Positions 25,949 through 33,688 of a stretch of 64,000 nucleotides of DNA are shown here, one piece after another. Under the pieces are notes generated by a model. That model did no database searches. It was not told the origin of the DNA and saw only the letters and a program-made list of their open reading frames with translations. Positions within the stretch are counted from its first letter, which is position 1, and each line of letters opens with the position of its first letter. Origin of the DNA: Microbacterium sp. UFMG61 (GTDB lineage: Bacteria > Actinomycetota > Actinomycetes > Actinomycetales > Microbacteriaceae); assembly GCF_015354505.1 (NCBI RefSeq), contig NZ_JACAFP010000003.1:110200-174199 (forward strand), written 5' to 3'. The position numbers were made by a program, and so were the translations under genes.

Positions 25949-25960
25949 GTGCAATTGTAC
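25949..25960. promoter_or_regulatory. Putative GntR operator upstream of the HypBA1-like gene
   Basis: GTGCAATTGTAC (on the minus strand GTACAATTGCAC), 45 bp before the ATG at 25904. It is followed directly by a second TTGTAC half-site. This is the third member of the palindrome family and the closest to the consensus GTRCAATTGTAC. Confidence 0.62.
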
Positions 25961-26066
25961 TTGTACCACCTCGATCAGACCAGACCAAGCAGAATGCCGT
26001 CATGCTCCTTCGCTACCCGCACGTGGCGGCGCTGATGAGTGCTGCTCCACACCTAGCGTCGAGCCG

Positions 26067-26585
26067 GTGAACCTCGGATCCCTCGCAGACATCGTCACCG
26101 CCCTCACCGCCATCGGCGCTCTCTTCGCGGCCATCGTCGGCGCGAAGCACGCCGCTCGACTCTTCGCCGTCGAGGCGAAACGCGACCAGAACGCCGCCGC
26201 TCGCGAGAAGCAGGCGCAGGCGAGCCGAGTGTTCGCGTGGGTCGCAGCTCGCATGGTCGACGGTGAGGCGGCGGCATACGGTGCGGTCGTCGTGAACTCG
26301 TCTGACCAGGCGATCTACGACGTGATGGTGCGGGTGGTGGGAGCGAACGGGGTGGAGCGGACCCCGATCAAGCTGGCCTTCCTGCCGCCTGGATCCTTCT
26401 ACCTCGAAGAGAGCGTGAAGGCCTTCGCCTGGAACTACCCGTCTCGACTCCGATCCTTCGACGATGAGATCCGACCCCTGGCGAAGTCCAAGAAGCGATA
26501 CATCGCCGGCATGTGGTTCCGCGACAGTTCGAACCTGAACTGGACGCGTGACGAGACCGGCATCCTCGTGGCGCAGCCGGTCTGA
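26067..26585 (+). CDS. Membrane-anchored protein of unknown function, 172 aa
   Basis: Starts at a GTG and opens with one hydrophobic segment (SLADIVTALTAIGALFAAIV), then a basic, Ala/Lys/Gln-rich helix up to about residue 52 that may form a coiled coil. A soluble beta-rich domain follows (AAYGAVVVNSSDQAIYDVMV onward), ending near MWFRDSSNLNWTRDETGILV. The pattern of one N-terminal anchor plus a sandwich-like domain is common in actinobacterial proteins of unknown role. A diverged N-terminal fragment of the same gene occurs at 2557-2637. No partner gene is evident. Confidence 0.7.
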   Translation: MNLGSLADIVTALTAIGALFAAIVGAKHAARLFAVEAKRDQNAAAREKQAQASRVFAWVAARMVDGEAAAYGAVVVNSSDQAIYDVMVRVVGANGVERTPIKLAFLPPGSFYLEESVKAFAWNYPSRLRSFDDEIRPLAKSKKRYIAGMWFRDSSNLNWTRDETGILVAQPV

Positions 26586-26617
26586 GGGCGTGCGCTGGTT
26601 CGGGGCGCGGTCTCGTG

Positions 26618-26776
26618 GCGAAACCCACGTTCCGTCATGAGACCCACGTCGTGCACGTGGGTCTCACCCCGAAAGGTCGGTCTCGGGGCGCTGGGATGCC
26701 TGGCATCCGGCGAAACCCACGTTCCGTCATGAGACCCACGTCGTGCACGTGGGTCTCATGACGGAAGGTCGGTCTC
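26618..26776. repeat. Two copies of a perfect palindromic element between convergent genes
   Basis: Two near-identical units (from about 26618 and 26709) carry GAAACCCACGTTCCGTCATG, then GAGACCCACGT, a CGTGC loop and its complement, then a shared trailer GAAGGTCGGTCTCGGGGC (with AAAGG in copy one). In copy two the arms 26722-26741 and 26747-26766 are perfect 20-bp complements around the 5-nt loop 26742-26746. Copy one has 12 paired bases. The location between two gene ends suits a two-way terminator. The family also occurs at 3866-4020. Confidence 0.85.
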
Positions 26777-26793
26777 GGGGCACTGGACGCGCC

Positions 26794-28290
26794 TTACTCG
26801 AACCCGCCGGTCAGCCGCCCCCGCATCCGCTGGCTGCTCTCATTCATCCCGACGATCTCGACGGTCTTCCCGAGGGTGGCGTACTTCGTCTCGATCGCAT
26901 CCAGCGCGGCGACCGTCGAGGCATCCCAGATGTGCGATCCGGTCAGGTCGATGACGACCTCTTCGGGGTCGTCCGAATACGAGAACAGCGTCGTCAGGTC
27001 GTTGCTCGAGGCGAAGAACAGCTCACCGGTCACGGCGTACGTGACGGAATCACCGGCAACAGTGCGAGACACCGACACGAAGTGCGCCACCCGCCGCACG
27101 AACAGCACCGAGGCGACGAGCACCCCGCCGACGACGCCGACCGCGAGGTTGTGCGTCAGCAGCACGAGAACCACGGTCGCGATCATCACGAACGTCTCGC
27201 TCTTCGGCATCCGCTTGAGTGTCGAGGGCTTGACGCTGTGCCAGTCGAAGGCTCCGATCGCGACCATGATCATCACGGCGACGAGGGCTGCCATCGGGAT
27301 CGTGCTGACGAAGTCGCCGAACACCACGACCAGCAGGAACAGGAAGATACCGGCACAGAACGTCGAGATGCGGGTGCGGGCGCCGGATGCCTTCACGCCG
27401 ATCATGGTCTGGCCGATCACCGCGCATCCGCCCATGCCGCCGAAGAAGCCCGACAGCATGTTCGCGACGCCCTGCGCCCACGACTCCCGAGTCTTGTTCG
27501 AGTGGGTGTCGGTGATCTCGTCGACGAGCTTCGCGGTGAGCAGCGACTCCATGAGTCCGACCAGGGCGACGCCGAGTGCGAACGGCGCGATGATGCCGAA
27601 TGTCTCCCACGTCCACGGGATGTCGGGCAGGAACAGCGAGGGAAGGCTCTGGGGCAGCTCGCCCTGATCGCCGACGGTCGGCACGGTGAGGCCCATCGTC
27701 AGCACGACGGCCGTCACGATGATGACCGAGACGAGCGGAGCGGGCACGATCTTCGTGATCCTCGGCATCACGATCATGACGACGATTCCCAGCGCGACCA
27801 GCGGATACACCAGCCACGGCACGTCGATGAGCTGCGGGAACTGCGAGCTGAACACGAAGATCGCCAGCGCGTTCACGAAGCCGACCATGACGCTGCGGGG
27901 GATGAACCGCATCAGCTTCGCGACGCCCAGCACCCCGAGGATCACCTGGAAGATGCCCGCGAGAATCACCGTCGCGATGAAGTAGTCCATCCCGTACGTC
28001 GGCGCGACCGGTGCGATCACCAGGGCCACGGCGCCGGTCGCCGCGGTCACCATCGCCGGGCGTCCACCGAGGAACGCGATCGACACCGCCATGATGAACG
28101 ACGAGAAGAGGCCCACCTTCGGGTCCACGCCCGCGATCACCGAGAACGCGATCGCCTCGGGGATCAGCGCGAGACCCACGACGAGACCCGCGAGCACCTC
28201 GCGCGTCAGCATCCGGGGACTCTTCAGCGCGTCGAGGACAGACGGTTTCGCCCGATAGCGGGCACGATCATCGACCGCGGATGCTGACAT
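26794..28290 (-). CDS. SulP-family anion transporter with STAS domain
   Basis: A 498-residue inner-membrane protein. The SulP core starts after a short cytoplasmic N-terminus (LTREVLAGLVVGLALIPEAI, then FLGGRPAMVTAATGAVALVI) and has about 11-14 membrane segments. A C-terminal STAS domain ends the protein (EEVVIDLTGSHIWDASTVAA). Such proteins carry sulfate, bicarbonate or dicarboxylates. Many bacterial members of this length are sodium-bicarbonate or uncharacterised transporters. GGAG lies 9 nt before the ATG. It stands alone, with the palindromic repeats at its 3' end. Confidence 0.88.
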   Translation of the reverse strand: MSASAVDDRARYRAKPSVLDALKSPRMLTREVLAGLVVGLALIPEAIAFSVIAGVDPKVGLFSSFIMAVSIAFLGGRPAMVTAATGAVALVIAPVAPTYGMDYFIATVILAGIFQVILGVLGVAKLMRFIPRSVMVGFVNALAIFVFSSQFPQLIDVPWLVYPLVALGIVVMIVMPRITKIVPAPLVSVIIVTAVVLTMGLTVPTVGDQGELPQSLPSLFLPDIPWTWETFGIIAPFALGVALVGLMESLLTAKLVDEITDTHSNKTRESWAQGVANMLSGFFGGMGGCAVIGQTMIGVKASGARTRISTFCAGIFLFLLVVVFGDFVSTIPMAALVAVMIMVAIGAFDWHSVKPSTLKRMPKSETFVMIATVVLVLLTHNLAVGVVGGVLVASVLFVRRVAHFVSVSRTVAGDSVTYAVTGELFFASSNDLTTLFSYSDDPEEVVIDLTGSHIWDASTVAALDAIETKYATLGKTVEIVGMNESSQRMRGRLTGGFE

Positions 28291-28375
28291 GGGGATGCTC
28301 CAGAGAACGCGGCCTGGGAGTGAGGCCGACGTTCCAGCCTAGAGCGGATGCGGGGGGCGGATGCGCTCACGTCTC

Positions 28376-29449
28376 TCAGCCCCGACGGCGGAACAGGTGC
28401 CAGCGTGAAGTCGGTGCGCTGTCGGCGTCCTTCGCAGACTGATCATCGTCCCACGCGAGGTAGACCGCCGCGTACCCGCGCGTGAGCCGTTCGAGGCGAC
28501 GTGACGTGAGCGTGGCGGACACCCGGTGCAAGAGTCGTCGTCCCCACCAATCCGTCCGAATCCACAGCGCCGCACCATGAAGTGCGGTGGTCGTGAGGAT
28601 GACCATGCCGATCGGCGCGCTGTCGCCCCTCGCGACGAAGAAGACCGCCGCGAATATGACGCTCGCAATTCCCGCCAGGGCGGCGAACGCTGTTCCGCGC
28701 CATGCCCGCGCCTGCGGTGAATCGGTCTTGTCAGCGGTCGAGAGCCACGCGAACGTCAAGATGACCGACCCGTACGAGGTGAGAAGGGGCACCACGATCC
28801 ACTCGCCGGAGAGTGCGAACTGGGGGCCCCACAAGAAGACGGCCACAACCGTGCCGGCGATGGTCTGCACGGCGACAGGAGCAAGAATGAACAGGGCGAT
28901 GATCGCCCACCACCATCGGGTCGTGTCCTCGTGCCAATTGCGGCCGAGCGCTTCGGTTGCTCTCGATTCCCGCAGCGCGAGATCCCTGTCGGCCTTCATG
29001 ATCCGCATCTCGATCGACGCCGGAACCGGCGGGTCCAACCTCTCGGCGAGCACGAACGTCACGAAAGCGAGAAGCACTGCGAAGAGCACGGTCGACAGCA
29101 TTTCCGGTGTCACGGCCACGACCGGCACCGCGAACATCAGCACGAACGTGAGTGCGACGCGAACGGCCCACGCGATGAGTCGAACGGCTTCGTCTCTTTC
29201 GGAACCGCTCGCGCCGTCCGCCCGCAGGCCGCTGAGAAGCGCGGGAATCGACGTGAAGATCAGAAGCTCCGGCGCATACATGGGCATCGCGAACGTGGAT
29301 ATCACCTGCAGCGATTCCGCGTAGGGCCCGCTCAAGGGAGGCATGCCGATGATGAAGACCGCGAACAGGATGGCGATGTTGCCCGCGCCGGCGAGGAAGA
29401 ACCATGACGTGCTCCGGCGGAGGATGGACGGTATCGGGGAGGCGCTCAT
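28376..29449 (-). CDS. Multi-pass membrane protein of unknown function
   Basis: A 357-residue protein with about 8-9 hydrophobic segments, for example SWFFLAGAGNIAILFAVFII near the start, VALTFVLMFAVPVVAV, and AALAGIASVIFAAVFFVARG. A charged cytoplasmic loop lies between residues 150 and 180 (EMRIMKADRDLALRESRATE), and there is a soluble C-terminal tail of about 60 residues. No family was recognised. It reads away from the gene at 29630 and shares a 180-bp intergenic region with it. Start at the ATG 29449; two close hydrophilic residues precede the first helix, which fits. Confidence 0.65.
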   Translation of the reverse strand: MSASPIPSILRRSTSWFFLAGAGNIAILFAVFIIGMPPLSGPYAESLQVISTFAMPMYAPELLIFTSIPALLSGLRADGASGSERDEAVRLIAWAVRVALTFVLMFAVPVVAVTPEMLSTVLFAVLLAFVTFVLAERLDPPVPASIEMRIMKADRDLALRESRATEALGRNWHEDTTRWWWAIIALFILAPVAVQTIAGTVVAVFLWGPQFALSGEWIVVPLLTSYGSVILTFAWLSTADKTDSPQARAWRGTAFAALAGIASVIFAAVFFVARGDSAPIGMVILTTTALHGAALWIRTDWWGRRLLHRVSATLTSRRLERLTRGYAAVYLAWDDDQSAKDADSAPTSRWHLFRRRG

Positions 29450-29629
29450 GCACCTTGACTACCAGTGGCGATCGACAATGCGGTCGGCGAGTCGAGGGGG
29501 AGTGCAAGCCCATTCCGGCATACGAGTCATGAGCCGGTCTTCTGCACGCCGATCTTTCTCATCTCTCTCGTCCACAGCTGCTGGGCCGCGCGTCTGAAAG
29601 CGTCCGCGCCGGTTCATAGCCTCGCTCGC

Positions 29630-30895
29630 ATGACGATTCAGATTCCTGTCCGAATGCCCACCTTCATGCGCGTCGAGCTCACGGTCGGCGGACATCCCGA
29701 CCTTGATCGCGCGATCGAGCTGCCCGCCCATTCACCACGAGGCTGGATCGTCGAGGCCTACCGGCTGAGCCTCGGACTCGAGCCTCACGAGAACTCTGAC
29801 CACGACGGCATCGACCACTGTCACCACGAAGAGGCCTACGCGTATCCGTGGCCCTCGGTCCCCGGATCCGACGAGATCCCAGGACTGCCTCACGAGCCGG
29901 CTGTCCTCATCCGAACGATCGACACTCCGCCGATCGGCACACCGTGGCTCTCGGTTTCTTCCCTGTCGGATGCCTCGGACCCGCCGGCTACGGGGCCGTC
30001 ATCCGGGTGGCTGACCGGGCAGGCGCCGTTCCGTGAGGACGACGTGAACCGGGAGCTGCTGCGCCGTCACGGTGTGGTGCAACCGTACTTCGACGACAGC
30101 GATCTGTGGTTCGTCGACCCCCGGCTGCCGATGCCGTCGCCGATCGCGACCCTCGCAGCACTGGTGACCCCCGCGCGACGGCTGGCGCTGCTTGCCCACA
30201 TCGACGAGACCGACCTGCTGCGCACCGCCGCGCCGGATCTGCGCGAGGCGGAGTCGGCCTTGGTGCCGCTCACCCGGCTTCTCGACATGCTCGGCGCCGA
30301 CGGGATGGAGCAAGACGCGGAGAAGGGGTGGATTCCGATGGCCGAGATCGGTCGGCTCGTGCATTCGCTCGGCTGGGACGCAACGGCCGCAGAGGCGCGG
30401 GAGCGAGGGGACAGGCTGGTCTCCTTCGCCCGGCGGGCGAAGCTGATCCGCCGCTTTAGAGGGAAGGTCGTCATGACGGCTCTCGCGCGGAAGGTGCGCG
30501 TCCCCTCGCCGCTCACACTCGATCGGCTCGCGGCGATGATCATGGCCACCGAGTCAGGGTGGCATGACTTCAGATCCACTCGCGTGCAGGCCGAAGAGGC
30601 GATCGCTCTGCTTGCGATCGCGGATGGGAGCGCGGTGCATCTCGATGGTCTTCCGGATCTCGTGATCGAAGGCTCCCGAGCGCTTGTCGAATCGGACGTG
30701 CGGGTCGAGCTCGACGACGGGGAGTCGCCGTGGGCGAGGCCCGCGCGCTCGCGAGCTGCGGGCGTGGGGGGTGAGATCGCCGCCCAGCTCGGCCTGCTGT
30801 CGGCGGCTGACGCACACGGCTTCGTCACTCCTGCGATGCGGGAGGTGGCTCGGCTCGCATTGGTGTCAGGATTCGCCCGTCATCACTATGCGTAA
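29630..30895 (+). CDS. Unknown protein, 421 aa, possibly pRiA4b/ORF3-like at its N-terminus
   Basis: The N-terminus (MTIQIPVRMPTFMRVELTVG, then PAHSPRGWIVEAYRLSLGL) weakly recalls the plasmid pRiA4b ORF-3-like domain, and a His-rich loop HCHHEEAYAYPW follows. The remaining part is helical and repeats a pattern of about 90 residues (LLDMLGADG; LVHSLGWDATAAEARERGDR; EEAIALLAIADGSAV), with no known catalytic motif. The start at 29630 is chosen because the coding pattern begins there. The open frame reaches back to 29465 but reads low-quality sequence. It ends in front of a short AT-rich stretch. Function unknown. Confidence 0.6.
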   Translation: MTIQIPVRMPTFMRVELTVGGHPDLDRAIELPAHSPRGWIVEAYRLSLGLEPHENSDHDGIDHCHHEEAYAYPWPSVPGSDEIPGLPHEPAVLIRTIDTPPIGTPWLSVSSLSDASDPPATGPSSGWLTGQAPFREDDVNRELLRRHGVVQPYFDDSDLWFVDPRLPMPSPIATLAALVTPARRLALLAHIDETDLLRTAAPDLREAESALVPLTRLLDMLGADGMEQDAEKGWIPMAEIGRLVHSLGWDATAAEARERGDRLVSFARRAKLIRRFRGKVVMTALARKVRVPSPLTLDRLAAMIMATESGWHDFRSTRVQAEEAIALLAIADGSAVHLDGLPDLVIEGSRALVESDVRVELDDGESPWARPARSRAAGVGGEIAAQLGLLSAADAHGFVTPAMREVARLALVSGFARHHYA

Positions 30896-31030
30896 TACGC
30901 TCAGGTTTCTCAATCTTTTATGCCAACAAGTATTTCAATCGGACTTGTCTTTCTGTTCTCAGATTTTGCTCACACGCCGACTCGGGCGGATACTCGACCC
31001 ATCCACGCCCTACCGGGCGGAGGAATCGAC

Positions 31031-31771
31031 ATGCACAGCACCCCTTCTCTCGCCCCTGAAACGACCATCGCCATCGTCGGCGCCGGACGTCTCGGCGGCG
31101 TACTCGCACGTGCGCTCCGCACGGCGGGCTTCGTCGTCATCGGACCGCTTCGTCGGGACGACCGGGTTCCGGATGCCGACATCGCGCTGCTCTGCGTTCC
31201 GGATGCCGCGATTCCTGCCGTGGCCTTCGCCGTCAGGCCTCATGTTCAGCTCGTCGGCCATGTCTCGGGGGCGACACCGCTCGCGGACGTCGACTTCAGC
31301 ATCCATCCGCTGCAGACGTTCACCGGTCGTGAGGCGCCGGTGGTCTTCCGGGGTATCGGTGTCGCCGTCGACGGACGCACCCCCGAGGCGCTGGCGGTCG
31401 CCGAGGAGCTCGCGACGGCGCTCGGTGCGCACCCGTTCCGCGTCGACGACGACCACCGCGCGGAGTATCACGCCGCCGCATCGTTCGCCTCGAACTTCGT
31501 TCTCACCGTGCTCGACGCGGCAGAGCGGCTCGCGGCCCCGGTCGGGGTGCACCGTGCGCACTTGGCTCCGCTCGTGCGGCAGACGGTCGAGAACTGGACC
31601 GCATCCGGGGCGGCGGCTGCACTCACCGGGCCCATCGTCCGCGGAGACGAAGACACCGTCGCGCGGCAGCGCGCGGCATCCGCAGAGTTCACCGACCTGT
31701 TCGACGCGCTCGCCGCAGCGACTCGAGACATCGCCCACCCGGGTACTTCCTCCGAGGAGAGACGCGCATGA
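31031..31771 (+). CDS. Rossmann-fold/DUF2520 protein in the pantothenate operon (PanG-like candidate)
   Basis: A 246-residue NAD(P)-binding protein. The dinucleotide motif TIAIVGAGRLGGVLARALRT is near residue 12-31. A C-terminal helical DUF2520-type domain follows (DHRAEYHAAASFASNFVLTV). This family often sits beside panC. Here it overlaps panC by 4 bp (ATGA) and panB follows, while no classical panE or ilvC is in view. It may be the ketopantoate reductase, as reported for the structurally related PanG of Francisella. That assignment is from memory and inference. GGCGGAGGAATCGAC precedes the ATG, a strong ribosome-binding site. Confidence 0.75.
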   Translation: MHSTPSLAPETTIAIVGAGRLGGVLARALRTAGFVVIGPLRRDDRVPDADIALLCVPDAAIPAVAFAVRPHVQLVGHVSGATPLADVDFSIHPLQTFTGREAPVVFRGIGVAVDGRTPEALAVAEELATALGAHPFRVDDDHRAEYHAAASFASNFVLTVLDAAERLAAPVGVHRAHLAPLVRQTVENWTASGAAAALTGPIVRGDEDTVARQRAASAEFTDLFDALAAATRDIAHPGTSSEERRA

Positions 31772-32622
31772 AGATACTGCGAACGATCGCCGAGGTGCGC
31801 GCGGCGGTTCGCGCAGCCCGCGCCGAGGGCGAGACCGTCGGCCTCGTGCCGACCATGGGCGCCTTCCACGAGGGACACTTGTCGCTCATGCGACAGGCCC
31901 GCGCCGAGAGCGATCTTGTCGTCGTCTCTCTGTTCGTGAACCCGACCCAGTTCGGCGCGAACGAAGACCTCAGCACGTATCCGCGCGATGAGGCCCGCGA
32001 CGCGGCGCTCGCCGAAGTCGAGGGCGTCGACATCCTGTTCGCGCCGGCCGCCGCCGAGATCTACCCCGACGGCTTCGCCACGAACATCCACGTCGCGGGA
32101 ATCACCGAGGTGCTCGACGGTGCCATCCGCGGCGCCCATCACTTCGACGGCGTCGCCACGGTCGTCACCAAGCTGTTCGGCATCGTGACGCCCGACGTGG
32201 CCTACTTCGGCCAGAAGGATGCCCAGCAGGTGCTCGTGGTGCGTCGGGTCGTGCGCGACCTCGACCTCGACGTGCGCATCGAGGCGTGCCCGATCGTGCG
32301 CGAGCCCGACGGCCTCGCCATGAGCTCACGCAATGTCTATCTCGACGCGGATGCTCGCGCGCAGGCATCCGCGCTGAATCGGTCGATCGATGCTGCGGAG
32401 GCAGTCCTCGCCTCCGGACAGAACGATGGCGAGAGCATCCGCGCTGCTGCCGACCGGGTGCTCGCGGACGCGTCGATCGATGTCGAGTACCTGGAACTCC
32501 GGGATGCCGAGACGTTGCAGCCCGTGGACGCGGTCGAGCGTGATGCACTTCTGCTGGTGGCCGCCCGCGTCGGCGCCGCCCGTCTGATCGACAACCACCT
32601 GCTGAGAGGGGTCGCCTCATGA
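31768..32622 (+). CDS. panC: Pantoate-beta-alanine ligase
   Basis: A 284-residue cytoplasmic ligase that joins D-pantoate and beta-alanine using ATP, the last step of pantothenate synthesis. Family marks are VGLVPTMGAFHEGHLSLMRQ (HIGH-like nucleotide motif), VSLFVNPTQFGANEDLSTYP, DVAYFGQKDAQQ and the KMSKS-like AMSSRNVYL. Length is normal for PanC. It overlaps the DUF2520 gene before it and the panB gene after it, so the three are co-translated. Confidence 0.96.
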   Translation: MKILRTIAEVRAAVRAARAEGETVGLVPTMGAFHEGHLSLMRQARAESDLVVVSLFVNPTQFGANEDLSTYPRDEARDAALAEVEGVDILFAPAAAEIYPDGFATNIHVAGITEVLDGAIRGAHHFDGVATVVTKLFGIVTPDVAYFGQKDAQQVLVVRRVVRDLDLDVRIEACPIVREPDGLAMSSRNVYLDADARAQASALNRSIDAAEAVLASGQNDGESIRAAADRVLADASIDVEYLELRDAETLQPVDAVERDALLLVAARVGAARLIDNHLLRGVAS

Positions 32623-33488
32623 GCGCCCACGCCGCACCGACCACCCGCCTGACGCTCGGCGACATCGCGAAGAAGAAAGCGTCCGGCGAACCGATCGTCA
32701 TGGTCACGGCGTACGACTACCCCAGTGTGCAGATCGCCGATGAGGCCGGTGTCGACATGGTGCTCGTCGGCGATTCCGGCGCGATGACCGTGCTCGGCTA
32801 CGACAGCACCGTGCCCGTCACGACCGACGAGATGCTCATGCTCACCCGGGCGGCGCGCCGCGGGCTCACGAGGGCTCTGCTCGTGGGCGACCTGCCGTTC
32901 GGATCGTACGAGGCCTCCGACGAGCTGGCCATCGCGACCGCGCAGCGCTTCGTCAAAGAGGCGGGGGTCGACCTCGTCAAGATCGAGCGCGGGGGAACGA
33001 CCGTCGAGCGTGCACGTGCCCTGGTGAACGCCGGCATCCCGGTCGTGGGTCACGTCGGCCTCACACCGCAGACCGCCACCGCACTCGGCGGATACCGCGC
33101 CCAGGGCCGCACCGCCGAGGCGGCGCTCGCCGTGATCGACGACGCCCTCGCCCTGCAGGACGCCGGAGTCTCGTTGATCGTGGTCGAAGCGGTGCCCTCG
33201 CAGGTCATGGCGGCGCTCGCTCCGCTGCTGCGGATTCCGACCATCGGCATCGGAGCGGGTCCGGATGCCGACGGCCAGGTGCTCGTCTTCCACGACCTGC
33301 TCGGAATCTACGATGGCCCCGCCGCGAAGTTCGTCAAGCGCTATGCCGACGTACGAGGCGTGTCCGTGGACGGTGTCTCGGCCTACGCCTCGGAGGTGCG
33401 CTCGGGGGCGTACCCGGCACCCGAGCACGGGTATGGCATGCCCGATGACGAGGCCACACGGCTGCGGGAGATGCTCGCGGCGCGCTAG
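32619..33488 (+). CDS. panB: 3-methyl-2-oxobutanoate hydroxymethyltransferase
   Basis: A 289-residue TIM-barrel enzyme making ketopantoate from alpha-ketoisovalerate and methylene-tetrahydrofolate, the first committed step to pantothenate and coenzyme A. Signatures are MVTAYDYPSVQIADEAGVDM, VGDSGAMTVLGY, GHVGLTPQTATALGGYRAQG and EAVPSQV, with metal-binding Asp/Glu in place. The substitution VGDSGAM for the common VGDSLGM is minor and known in actinobacteria. Last gene of the pan operon. The next 200 bp (33489-33688) hold nothing recognisable. Confidence 0.96.
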   Translation: MSAHAAPTTRLTLGDIAKKKASGEPIVMVTAYDYPSVQIADEAGVDMVLVGDSGAMTVLGYDSTVPVTTDEMLMLTRAARRGLTRALLVGDLPFGSYEASDELAIATAQRFVKEAGVDLVKIERGGTTVERARALVNAGIPVVGHVGLTPQTATALGGYRAQGRTAEAALAVIDDALALQDAGVSLIVVEAVPSQVMAALAPLLRIPTIGIGAGPDADGQVLVFHDLLGIYDGPAAKFVKRYADVRGVSVDGVSAYASEVRSGAYPAPEHGYGMPDDEATRLREMLAAR

Positions 33489-33688
33489 CTTCCGTGCCGT
33501 CGGGCGCGGGCGGTGCCCGGGGTCCCGGTTGCGGTTGGTGCTATCCGGGGCAGGTCGCGCCGCAGGCATCCACTGTGGCATCCGCACGAGCCCGCAAGGC
33601 ATTCCGAGATACCGCACGTCGGGGGAACGGGCCTCGATATCGTCCGCCGTGAGGCCCCGCGACCGCAGGGCGGAAGGCGAGTCCTGCA

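Noticed and set aside
23676..26585. 969-codon plus-strand open frame spanning the GH127 gene and the 26067 gene
   Set aside because: Its first 800 codons are antisense to a well-supported glycosidase. Only the last part, from GTG 26067, is a plausible gene.
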